The translations under genes and the position numbers were made by a program. This document shows positions 1-6,678 of a DNA stretch of 13,610 nucleotides, piece after piece; position 1 is the stretch's first letter, and every line of letters starts with the position of its first letter. The stretch lies in NCBI GenBank assembly GCA_964486145.1, contig CAZAMT010000094.1, forward strand, positions 1 to 13,610, in the 5' to 3' direction. The stretch is from CAZAMT01 sp964486145. Its GTDB lineage: Bacteria > Bacteroidota > Bacteroidia > Bacteroidales > JAAAOM01. The notes under the pieces were generated by a model that saw only the letters and a program-made list of their open reading frames with translations, was not told the origin of the DNA and did no database searches.

Positions 1-44
1 CAAATTTAATAAATGCGAATACATCAGGTTAAAATATTATTAAT

Positions 45-52
45 TACTTTTG
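45..52 (+). promoter_or_regulatory. Candidate -7 promoter element of pyrG
   Basis: The octamer TACTTTTG matches the Bacteroidetes housekeeping -7 consensus TAnnTTTG exactly. A transcript from here would start near 59-60 and leave a leader of about 20 nt before the TTG at 80. No clear -33 TTG box is seen at the expected distance, so this is only a consensus match. It bears on the pyrG start, because the more upstream TTG (50-52) would lie inside this promoter element. Confidence 0.4.
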
Positions 53-79
53 CCACAAATTTTTTTAAAATTTTCTGTA

Positions 80-1684
80 TTGGCAACATCAAAATACATA
101 TTTGTTACCGGAGGAGTGGCCTCATCACTTGGTAAAGGAATTATTTCAGCATCATTGGCAAAACTACTTCAGTCAAGGGGTTACAAAGTTACCATTCAAA
201 AATTGGATCCATATATCAATGTTGATCCCGGTACCTTGAATCCATATGAACACGGTGAATGCTATGTTACCGAAGATGGTGCCGAAACCGATCTTGATCT
301 TGGGCATTATGAGCGATTTCTTGGAATGCCAACATCCCAGGCCAATAATGTAACTACGGGTAGAATATATCAGGCGGTAATTAATAAAGAACGAAAAGGC
401 GATTATCTGGGAAAAACTGTTCAGGTTATACCGCACATTACCGATGAAATAAAACGAAGAATAAAGCTACTTGGCAGAAAATCAGATTATGATTTTGTAA
501 TAACGGAAATTGGAGGTACGGTTGGTGATATTGAATCCCTGCCTTATATTGAAGCTGTGCGACAGTTAAAATGGGAACTTGGTGAGCATAATACTCTTGT
601 GATTCACCTGACATTGGTGCCATATTTAGCTGCATCCGGAGAATTGAAAACAAAGCCCACCCAGCATTCAGTGAAAACCTTGCTCGAAAATGGTGTTCAG
701 CCGAATATTCTGGTTTTACGGACAGAAAAAGACTTAACAATGGATATTCGTAAGAAGGTTGCACTTTTCTGCAACGTTGAAAATAATGCTGTAATCCAGT
801 CGATTGATGTCACTACCATTTATGAGGTGCCTTTGCGCATGTTGGATGAAAAGCTGGATGTGATTGTTCTGAGGAAACTGGGATTGCCTGTTTCCGAAAC
901 CACACCTGATTTGAAGCCCTGGCGTGAATTTGTTAAAAAACTAAAGAACCCCAAAACCAGGGTGAAAATTGCCCTTATTGGAAAATATGTAGAGTTGCCT
1001 GATGCCTACAAATCAATCATGGAGTCATTTGTGCATGCCGGAGTTGTCAATAACTGTTATGTTGACCTATACCTTGTTCATTCGGAAGATATCAACGATG
1101 ATAATGCGGACGAACTACTGAAAACCTTTAAAGGCATTCTGGTTGCACCCGGATTTGGGGACAGGGGTATTGATGGTAAGATTGCTTCAGCTAAATATGC
1201 CAGAGAAAAAAACATTCCCTTTCTGGGCATTTGCCTGGGGATGCAGTGCGCAGTAATTGAATTTGCGCGGAATGTACTGAAAATGGGTCATGCGCATTCT
1301 ACAGAAATGTCCAGGAAAACAAAATTTCCTGTCATTGATTTGATGGAAGAACAAAAAGGAGTAACCGAGAAGGGCGGAACAATGAGGCTGGGTGCTTACC
1401 CCTGTATTGTAAAAAGGGATTCAAAAGTATTTCAGGCTTACAACAAAAAAGAAATATCAGAAAGACATCGTCACCGATATGAATTTAACAATGATTTCTT
1501 AGAAGATTTTGAAAAAGCAGGAATGATATCAGTGGGTTATAACCCGGATACCTGTCTGGTTGAAATCATGGAATACATCAATCACAAGTGGTTTATTGGT
1601 GTGCAATTCCATCCGGAATACAGCAGCACCGTACTAAATCCACATCCATTGTTTGTACATTTTATTAAGGCAACAATATCATAA
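80..1684 (+). CDS. pyrG: CTP synthase (glutamine-hydrolysing)
   Basis: Cytosolic enzyme that makes CTP from UTP, ATP and glutamine, the last step of de novo pyrimidine nucleotide synthesis. The N-terminal amidoligase domain (about residues 1-270) opens with the ATP-binding loop GGVASSLGKGI. The C-terminal class I glutamine amidotransferase domain (about 295-534) has the nucleophile Cys385 in GICLGMQ and the His511/Glu513 pair in HPEY. The length of 534 aa is normal for the family. There is no in-frame ATG near the N-terminus. I chose TTG at 80 because it gives MATSKYIFVTGG, the usual CTP synthase beginning. A TTG at 50 would add ten residues with no family counterpart and overlaps a candidate promoter. 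yidC follows after 25 nt, so the two are probably co-transcribed. Identity is certain; the start is likely but not proven. Confidence 0.97.
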   Translation: MATSKYIFVTGGVASSLGKGIISASLAKLLQSRGYKVTIQKLDPYINVDPGTLNPYEHGECYVTEDGAETDLDLGHYERFLGMPTSQANNVTTGRIYQAVINKERKGDYLGKTVQVIPHITDEIKRRIKLLGRKSDYDFVITEIGGTVGDIESLPYIEAVRQLKWELGEHNTLVIHLTLVPYLAASGELKTKPTQHSVKTLLENGVQPNILVLRTEKDLTMDIRKKVALFCNVENNAVIQSIDVTTIYEVPLRMLDEKLDVIVLRKLGLPVSETTPDLKPWREFVKKLKNPKTRVKIALIGKYVELPDAYKSIMESFVHAGVVNNCYVDLYLVHSEDINDDNADELLKTFKGILVAPGFGDRGIDGKIASAKYAREKNIPFLGICLGMQCAVIEFARNVLKMGHAHSTEMSRKTKFPVIDLMEEQKGVTEKGGTMRLGAYPCIVKRDSKVFQAYNKKEISERHRHRYEFNNDFLEDFEKAGMISVGYNPDTCLVEIMEYINHKWFIGVQFHPEYSSTVLNPHPLFVHFIKATIS

Positions 1685-1709
1685 TAAAGATAAAGGAGTA
1701 TTTAACAGC

Positions 1710-3617
1710 ATGGACAGGAATACAGTCATTGGATTTTTATTAATTGCAGGTATTTTCATCATCTTTTCAGTTTTGAATAAGCCGAGTGAGGAAGAAATTG
1801 AAAGGCAAGAACGCTATCGTGATTCCATTGCACGTGTGCAGGCCCGTGAAGCCGAAAGAGAAGCAGCGCAGGCAAGGCAAATGCGGGAAGAAGAGAATGA
1901 GGAAGAAGCAGAAAGACAACAACAGGAAAATGCAATACCTGATTCTGAGCGAAGAGCAGCCATCATTGATCAGTATGGCGTTTTTGGAAACGCAGCAACA
2001 GGTGACGAGGAGATGGTTACCATTGAAAATGACCTTGTTAAATTGCAAATAACCAACAAAGGAGGTCGTATTTTCAGTGCTGAACTTAAAAAATACAAAA
2101 CGTATAGTGAAGAGCCGCTTATTCTTTTCACGGGAGATTCAACCGTGTTTAGTATCAATTTCTTTGCACAACGACGATCTATATCAACCGGTGAGTTGTT
2201 TTTTGAACCCCAGAATTCCCAGAGTTCAATTATTGCGGATGATAAAGCGAAATCGGTTACCATGAGATTGACGGTAGATGAAGGTAAATACATCGATTAT
2301 GTTTATACACTGGTTCCGGGTTCATATATGGTTGATTTTAATATTCAACTCGTAGGCCTTGAAAATGTTATTGACCAAAATGTATCCAACATCGACCTGT
2401 ACTGGGAAATTTATGCTCCGGCGCTGGAACGTGGAGAGGAAGCAATAAATAATTATGCAACGGTTTACTATAAGCATTACCAGGATGAAGTAGAGCATTT
2501 TCGGGGAAGATCAAACAAAGAAATGCAGGAAGAAAGTATTCCTACAAGGGTAAAATGGATAGCCTTTAAAAATCAGTTTTTTTCGTCGGCCCTGATAGCG
2601 CAAGACCATTTCTCCAATGCCGAGGTGAGGGAAATAGATTTATCGGAAACCAAAAAATACATGAAAAATTTCCGGGCCGAAATTGGAATCCCTCTCGACG
2701 ATCCAAGTAACACAAGCATTCCCATGCAGTTTTACCTGGGGCCAAACCATTACAACACATTAAAACAATTTGAAGATCTTGAATTGCAGTCACTTGTTGA
2801 TGTTGGAGGTTTCCTGAGTAAAATCATTAACCGGTACGTTATCATCCCCATTTTTAATTTCCTGAACAACTTCATCTCCAATTACGGGATCATTATATTG
2901 ATATTAACCTTAATTATAAAAGTGGCTTTGTTTCCTTTAACATACCGATCATATCTTTCACAGGCTAAAATGCGGGTATTAAAACCGCAGATAGATGCGA
3001 TCAATGAAAAAATTCCAAAGGAAAAAGCCATGGAACGCCAGCAGGCTACCATGAGTCTGTATCGTAAAGCAGGTGTAAATCCGATGGGAGGGTGTTTGCC
3101 TATGTTGCTGCAAATGCCGATTCTGATTGCCATGTTCCGGTTTTTCCCTGCTTCCATCGAATTGCGACAGGAAGGGTTTCTCTGGGCTGATGATTTATCA
3201 ACATATGATGCAATCATCGAATGGAGCGGAAACATACCGCTTATTACACGGTTTTTTGGAAATCATCTGAGTTTGTTTACCCTTTTGATGACAATTTCCA
3301 CCATGATCAGTATGCGCATGAGCAATACAACAACCACCAGCACTCAAATGCCTGGAATGAAAGGAATGATGTACGTGATGCCCGTGATGTTCATGTTCAT
3401 ATTGAACAGTTTTTCAGCAGGCCTTACTTACTACTATTTATTGGCAAATTTGATAACCATTGGTCAAAATGCAATATCAAAAAAATCAATTGATGAGAAA
3501 GCCTTGCTGAAAAAGCTGGAAGCCAAAAAGGCAAAACCAAAAAAGAAGTCCAGTTTCCAAAAGCGGCTGGAGGATGTGGCAAAGCAAAAAGGATACAATC
3601 AACCAAAAAAGAGATAA
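1710..3617 (+). CDS. yidC: Membrane protein insertase YidC
   Basis: Inner-membrane insertase that places proteins into the membrane with or without SecYEG. The 635-aa protein starts with a transmembrane segment (about residues 5-22), followed by a Glu/Arg-rich, probably coiled-coil stretch (about 27-72). Next come the periplasmic beta-sandwich domain (about 100-350) and the conserved Oxa1/YidC membrane core (about 370-590, including GVNPMGGCLPMLLQMPI). The tail is Lys-rich and basic (about 595-635). The start at 1710 is supported by an AAAGGAG Shine-Dalgarno at 1692-1698 and by the hydrophobic N-terminus; upstream in-frame codons overlap pyrG. The core-helix position that is the groove Arg in E. 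coli (before the PLT motif) is Lys404 here, which I recall as usual for Bacteroidetes. It lies directly behind pyrG. Confidence 0.96.
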   Translation: MDRNTVIGFLLIAGIFIIFSVLNKPSEEEIERQERYRDSIARVQAREAEREAAQARQMREEENEEEAERQQQENAIPDSERRAAIIDQYGVFGNAATGDEEMVTIENDLVKLQITNKGGRIFSAELKKYKTYSEEPLILFTGDSTVFSINFFAQRRSISTGELFFEPQNSQSSIIADDKAKSVTMRLTVDEGKYIDYVYTLVPGSYMVDFNIQLVGLENVIDQNVSNIDLYWEIYAPALERGEEAINNYATVYYKHYQDEVEHFRGRSNKEMQEESIPTRVKWIAFKNQFFSSALIAQDHFSNAEVREIDLSETKKYMKNFRAEIGIPLDDPSNTSIPMQFYLGPNHYNTLKQFEDLELQSLVDVGGFLSKIINRYVIIPIFNFLNNFISNYGIIILILTLIIKVALFPLTYRSYLSQAKMRVLKPQIDAINEKIPKEKAMERQQATMSLYRKAGVNPMGGCLPMLLQMPILIAMFRFFPASIELRQEGFLWADDLSTYDAIIEWSGNIPLITRFFGNHLSLFTLLMTISTMISMRMSNTTTTSTQMPGMKGMMYVMPVMFMFILNSFSAGLTYYYLLANLITIGQNAISKKSIDEKALLKKLEAKKAKPKKKSSFQKRLEDVAKQKGYNQPKKR

Positions 3618-3833
3618 CATTGTAAATTTGAGACAGGGTAGGTGTCTGATAGGTTCTGTTCACAGTATCCCCTCTAACTTTGTTACAGGAGAAAAGCAAC
3701 CCGCTGTACGCATGAAATTATCGCTTTTAGCGGACATAGGGGGTGAGGGAAAGTAAAACTTTCATAACCATTTTATTTTTTGACATCTTCTTTTTTATAA
3801 GAACAGGTATAACAACTAAAAAAAGCAACAACA
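3618..3833 (+). other. yidC-lysA intergenic leader
   Basis: This 216-nt spacer holds no convincing gene. Two octamers match the TAnnTTTG -7 consensus (TAAATTTG at 3623-3630 and TAACTTTG at 3675-3682). A near match with one extra T sits at 3774-3782. Small inverted repeats are present: CGCT/AGCG around 3721-3731, and GAAAGT/ACTTTC at 3749-3763, the latter followed by a T-rich tract (3771-3781). The last could be a weak terminator for yidC or part of a lysA leader. I could not match the region to a known riboswitch, and in particular it does not look like the lysine riboswitch. Confidence 0.35.
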
Positions 3834-5066
3834 ATGAAATTGGTAAACAGCAAGTATCAAATATCGGGAGTTGATGTATTTGATTTATGCAGTAAATACG
3901 ATACGCCTTTGTATGTGTATGATACCAGCGTTATGAAAAATCAATACAATCGTTTACTAAATTCATTTAAGGGCACAAAGGTGCAAATCAATTATGCCTG
4001 CAAGGCCCTTACCAACATCAATGTTTTGAGAGTTTTTGCGGGATTGGGAGCAGGACTTGATGCCGTTTCTGTTCAGGAAGTTCAGTTAGGATTGAAAGCT
4101 GGTTTTGCTCCACAGGACATTATGTTTACTCCCAATTGTGTATCTCTCGAAGAAATTGATCAGGGGATTGAATTGGGGGTACGAATCAATATTGATAACA
4201 TTTCAATCCTGGAACAGTTTGGCCATAAATATGGTAATAAAATTCCGATTGGAATTCGCATAAATCCGCATATCATGGCTGGCGGACATTCTAAAATATC
4301 AACCGGACACATCGATTCAAAATTCGGGATCTCCATTTACCAACTACCTCACTTGTTAAGGGTAATTGAAGCAAACAACATGCGCGTTGATGGCTTGCAT
4401 ATGCACACAGGTTCCGATATTCTGGATGTTGAAGTATTTCTCAAGGCAACGCAGGTATTACAGGATGCAGCTAAAAACTTTAAAGACCTGGATTATATCG
4501 ATTTTGGCAGTGGCTTTAAAGTACCATACAAACAGGATGACATTGCTACGGATATTGAACAATTTGGCAGTGAGATCTCAAAAATGTACAAATCGTTTTG
4601 CGAAAGTTATGGAAAAGAAGTAACGTTTATTTTTGAACCGGGCAAGTTTCTGGTTAGTGAATCGGGTTACTTCTTTACCCGTGTGAACGTCATCAAACAA
4701 ACCATGGCAACCGTATTTGCCGGTGTTGATTCAGGATTAAACCATTTCATCCGTCCCATGTTTTACGATTCGTACCATCAGATTACCAATATTTCAAAAC
4801 CTAATGCAAAAACACGGATCTATACCGTTGTTGGTTACATTTGCGAAACCGACACTTTTGGCTGGAATCGTAAAATCAACGAAATTACCGAAGGTGACAT
4901 TCTTGCTTTTCACAATGCCGGAGCTTATTGCTTTGCAATGGCATCCAATTACAACTCCCGTTATCGTCCGGCGGAAGTTTTTGTGCATAATGGAAAAGAT
5001 TTTCTAATAAGAAAAAGGGAAAACATGGAAGACTTGTTGAAAAATCAGATTGAAATTGATATGTAA
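3834..5066 (+). CDS. lysA: Diaminopimelate decarboxylase
   Basis: PLP enzyme that decarboxylates meso-diaminopimelate to L-lysine, the final step of lysine biosynthesis in the cytosol. The 410-aa protein has the alanine-racemase-type TIM barrel in its N-terminal part, with the PLP lysine Lys57 in INYACKAL. The HTGSDI and FGSGFKVPY loops and EPGK at 268-271 bind the cofactor phosphate. The C-terminal beta domain carries the substrate-site Cys337 in GYICETDTFG and the AYCFAMASNYN motif. EPGK replaces the EPGR common in other phyla, which I recall as typical for Bacteroidetes. Length is normal. The ATG at 3834 fits the family beginning, although no Shine-Dalgarno is seen. Related decarboxylases (ornithine/arginine, carboxynorspermidine) are less likely given the CETD motif and length. 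Confidence 0.95.
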   Translation: MKLVNSKYQISGVDVFDLCSKYDTPLYVYDTSVMKNQYNRLLNSFKGTKVQINYACKALTNINVLRVFAGLGAGLDAVSVQEVQLGLKAGFAPQDIMFTPNCVSLEEIDQGIELGVRINIDNISILEQFGHKYGNKIPIGIRINPHIMAGGHSKISTGHIDSKFGISIYQLPHLLRVIEANNMRVDGLHMHTGSDILDVEVFLKATQVLQDAAKNFKDLDYIDFGSGFKVPYKQDDIATDIEQFGSEISKMYKSFCESYGKEVTFIFEPGKFLVSESGYFFTRVNVIKQTMATVFAGVDSGLNHFIRPMFYDSYHQITNISKPNAKTRIYTVVGYICETDTFGWNRKINEITEGDILAFHNAGAYCFAMASNYNSRYRPAEVFVHNGKDFLIRKRENMEDLLKNQIEIDM

Positions 5067-5113
5067 CAATTGAATGCCTGAATGTTAATTATTTTCAAAT
5101 TTTGTTGTTGTTG

Positions 5114-5145
5114 TTGACTGATAGTAAAAAAAATCAGTATATTTC
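5114..5145 (+). promoter_or_regulatory. Weak housekeeping promoter candidate for the sigma/anti-sigma pair
   Basis: A run of five TTG triplets (5102-5116) ends 21 nt before TATATTTC (5138-5145), which matches seven of the eight positions of TAnnTTTG. This spacing fits the Bacteroidetes -33/-7 architecture and would leave a leader of about 12 nt before the ATG at 5164. The ACTGAT/ATCAGT inverted repeat (5117-5122 and 5133-5138) fills the spacer and could be an operator or a remnant of a lysA end structure. The evidence is consensus matching only. Confidence 0.28.
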
Positions 5146-5163
5146 AGGTCGAAGATATAAACA

Positions 5164-5757
5164 ATGGCAGAAGAACAACATGGAAATATAAATCCTTCTA
5201 CTTGGGTTGAACAACACGGTGATTACCTGTTCAATTTTGCCATTAGCCGAACTTTCAATGAAGATAAAGCCCGGGACCTGGTCCAGGAAACGTTTCTTGC
5301 AGCACTGAAATCATTAAAAAATTTCAGGAAAGAAAGCTCGGAACGCACATGGCTTATTTCCATCCTGAAACGAAAAATTGTTGACTACTACAGAAAAGCC
5401 TCCACTAAAAATGAGGATAATGAAGCATATAATTCATTTGAAATAAATGGTTGGGAAACACCATTCCGACAGGAACAACCATTCAAAGGTCACTGGAAAC
5501 CGGGTTCTGTTCCAATGGATTGGGAAGCCGACAAAAATTTTAGTATTGATTCAGATGAATTTAAAGAAATATTCCAACAATGTATGTCCCGGTTACCCGA
5601 TAAATGGGCAGCTACATTCACACTAAAAGTAATAGAAGAAAATTCGAATGAAGAAATTTGTAATGAAATTGGTATTACAACGTCCAATTTATGGGTTATT
5701 TTACATCGGGCCCGGTTGCAACTAAGGGAATGTATTGAAAAAAAATGGTTTAACTGA
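5164..5757 (+). CDS. ECF-type RNA polymerase sigma-70 factor
   Basis: Alternative sigma factor of 197 aa. Region 2 spans about residues 18-80, with the core-binding and -10-recognition helices around DLVQETFLAALKSL and RTWLISILKRKIVDYYRK. Region 4 (about 134-192) contains a helix-turn-helix (NEEICNEIGITTSNLWVILH). Between them is an unusually long linker (about 81-133) containing HWKPGSVPMDWEAD. That linker resembles the sigma subfamily I know as TIGR02943, though I cannot confirm membership here. The stop codon is one base before the next ATG (TGA-A-ATG), so it is translationally coupled to the downstream zinc-finger-like protein, the usual arrangement for a sigma and its anti-sigma. The RiPP genes start about 400 nt downstream and are its most likely target. 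Identity as an ECF sigma is firm; regulation of the RiPP operon is inferred from position. Confidence 0.92.
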   Translation: MAEEQHGNINPSTWVEQHGDYLFNFAISRTFNEDKARDLVQETFLAALKSLKNFRKESSERTWLISILKRKIVDYYRKASTKNEDNEAYNSFEINGWETPFRQEQPFKGHWKPGSVPMDWEADKNFSIDSDEFKEIFQQCMSRLPDKWAATFTLKVIEENSNEEICNEIGITTSNLWVILHRARLQLRECIEKKWFN

Positions 5758-5758
5758 A

Positions 5759-6067
5759 ATGGCAAAAGTTTTTAAAATGAGAATGATGGCTCTGATGAGC
5801 AAATGGATGATCTCTTGTGATAAAGCTGCTTTTTTAACATCAAAAGCTCAGGAAGATCGTTTAACGTTTCTTGAAAACATCGAATTGAAAATGCATATTT
5901 TGTCATGTAAATATTGTAAGCGATATGAAAAGGATGTGAAAGTGATAAATGAATATGTGAAATATCGAAACTTTAAAATCCAGCAAGGTTACAATGGATG
6001 CCATCTCTCCCAGGAAGATAAGTCGGCAATCAACGACTTAATCAATACCAAGTTGAAAAAAAACTGA
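5759..6067 (+). CDS. Small soluble zinc-finger-type anti-sigma factor
   Basis: A 102-aa cytosolic protein with the zinc-associated anti-sigma pattern: Cys20, then 25 residues, then His46-x3-Cys50-x2-Cys53 (HILSCKYC). The stretch from ISCDKAAFLTSKAQ through the HxxxCxxC motif is the helical fold that wraps ECF sigma factors. A second Cys-His pair (Cys81-His82) lies in the tail. There is no transmembrane segment, so it would sense a cytosolic signal (metal or thiol redox state) rather than an envelope one. The ATG at 5759 is one base after the sigma stop, and a TTG further upstream would overlap the sigma gene. By family knowledge it would hold the sigma factor inactive until zinc or a cysteine is disturbed. 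The signal itself is unknown. Confidence 0.8.
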   Translation: MAKVFKMRMMALMSKWMISCDKAAFLTSKAQEDRLTFLENIELKMHILSCKYCKRYEKDVKVINEYVKYRNFKIQQGYNGCHLSQEDKSAINDLINTKLKKN

Positions 6068-6084
6068 TTTTTTTCATAAAAAAT

Positions 6085-6112
6085 GTAAGGAAGTAAAATT
6101 TTTTGCGTCTAA
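6085..6112 (+). promoter_or_regulatory. Candidate ECF sigma promoter of the RiPP operon
   Basis: GTAAGGAAG at 6085-6093 looks like an ECF -35 element, and GCGTCTAA at 6105-6112 looks like an ECF -10 (CGTC type). There are 15 nt between GTAAGG and CGTC. A transcript would begin near 6116 and carry a leader of about 40 nt before the precursor ATG. GTCTAAA recurs at 6124-6130, exactly 17 nt after its first copy (6107-6113), which may be a second -10 or chance in AT-rich DNA. No good TAnnTTTG element is present, which supports use of the neighbouring ECF sigma factor. Not tested. Confidence 0.4.
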
Positions 6113-6156
6113 ACATATAATTAGTCTAAATAAATATAAAATTTAAAATTATCATT

Positions 6157-6594
6157 ATGAAAACAAACAAAAATTTGAAAAAAACAGCACTTGTATCAGG
6201 AGCATTGTTAACAGGTTCATTAATAGGTCTTAACCCATTGAATGCTAACTCAGGAGACTTGTTTGATTATTCAGATTTAGGTTCAGGTGCCGAGCTTCGT
6301 TCCGAATTACTGGAACAGAATCAGTCACCATTTGATGCAGCAAAAGCCGCTGAAGGAATGACGACTATCAAATTCAGTGAATTGAAATGTGGTGAAGGAA
6401 AATGTGGTGAAGGAAAATGCGGTGAAGATGAAAAAAAGGAAGCTAAAAAAGATGGCAAAGACAAAACAGAAAAAGCCTCGAAAGATTCCAAAAAAGCTTC
6501 CGCAAAATCAGAATCAGATAAAAAAGAAGGAAAAAAGGAAGCAAAAAAAGACAAAACATCTGAATCGAAGTGTGGCGAAGGAAAATGTGGGTAG
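6157..6594 (+). CDS. hvfA: HvfA/bufferin-like RiPP precursor, Lys-rich, five xKCG motifs
   Basis: Precursor of a post-translationally modified, secreted, copper-binding peptide. The 145-aa protein has a Sec-type signal sequence: a Lys-rich start, a hydrophobic core at about 10-25, and likely cleavage near the NANS region (about 30-32). A short leader-like segment (about 33-73) follows. The only five cysteines lie in xKCG motifs: Cys78, 83 and 88 in one cluster, Cys139 and 144 at the extreme C-terminus. Cys83, 88 and 144 are in full EGKCG; Cys78 (LKCG) and Cys139 (SKCG) are degenerate first motifs. A Lys/Glu/Ser-rich, probably disordered linker (93-136) joins the clusters. EGKCG cysteines in the Haemophilus HvfA family are converted by the MNIO enzyme to copper-binding oxazolone/thioamide pairs. 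Product structure here is inferred. No Shine-Dalgarno is seen. Confidence 0.88.
   Translation: MKTNKNLKKTALVSGALLTGSLIGLNPLNANSGDLFDYSDLGSGAELRSELLEQNQSPFDAAKAAEGMTTIKFSELKCGEGKCGEGKCGEDEKKEAKKDGKDKTEKASKDSKKASAKSESDKKEGKKEAKKDKTSESKCGEGKCG
6385..6426 (+). repeat. 15-bp in-frame tandem repeat encoding the CGEGK core motifs
   Basis: Nearly three copies of a 15-bp unit (GGAAAATGTGGTGAA) lie in tandem inside the precursor gene and place a cysteine codon every five residues (6388, 6403, 6418). The third copy has TGC instead of TGT. A separate pair at 6568-6591 encodes the same peptide motif but with GGC and a different flanking codon, so it is not a recent exact copy. Such units can expand or shrink by slippage and change the number of metal-binding sites. 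Confidence 0.85.
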
Positions 6595-6605
6595 TTAGAT
6601 GTTTT

Positions 6606-6639
6606 ATACAGCAGGGAGTTTTTAAGCTTCCTGTTGTAT
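6606..6639 (+). terminator. Strong hairpin between precursor and oxidase genes (attenuator or mRNA stabiliser)
   Basis: ATACAGCAGGGAG (6606-6618) pairs with CTTCCTGTTGTAT (6627-6639): 13 consecutive pairs including two G-U, with an 8-nt loop. It starts 11 nt after the precursor stop and ends about 40 nt before the oxidase ATG. No U-run follows, so it is not a full intrinsic terminator. Its position suggests a partial terminator or a 3' stabiliser that lets the precursor mRNA outnumber the enzyme mRNA, as in many RiPP operons. The function is inferred. Confidence 0.6.
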
Positions 6640-6678
6640 TATCAGAAATGTTGATACGAATTTAAAAAATTACCGAGT

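Noticed and set aside
3574..3756. Open frame of 60 codons after yidC on the + strand
   Set aside because: It overlaps the yidC end, has no recognisable protein features, and its downstream part is a leader with promoter-like and repeat elements.
3618..3833. Lysine riboswitch before lysA
   Set aside because: I could not find the multi-helix lysine aptamer signature or a clear terminator/antiterminator pair in the spacer.
5102..5116. (TTG)5 run as a phase-variable repeat
   Set aside because: Only five triplets, non-coding, and a three-base period would shift promoter spacing by whole triplets. Too short to claim variation.
6321..6554. Long open frame on the - strand inside the precursor gene
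   Set aside because: It is the antisense of a Lys/Glu-rich coding region (giving Phe/Ser-rich sequence), a common shadow of such composition.
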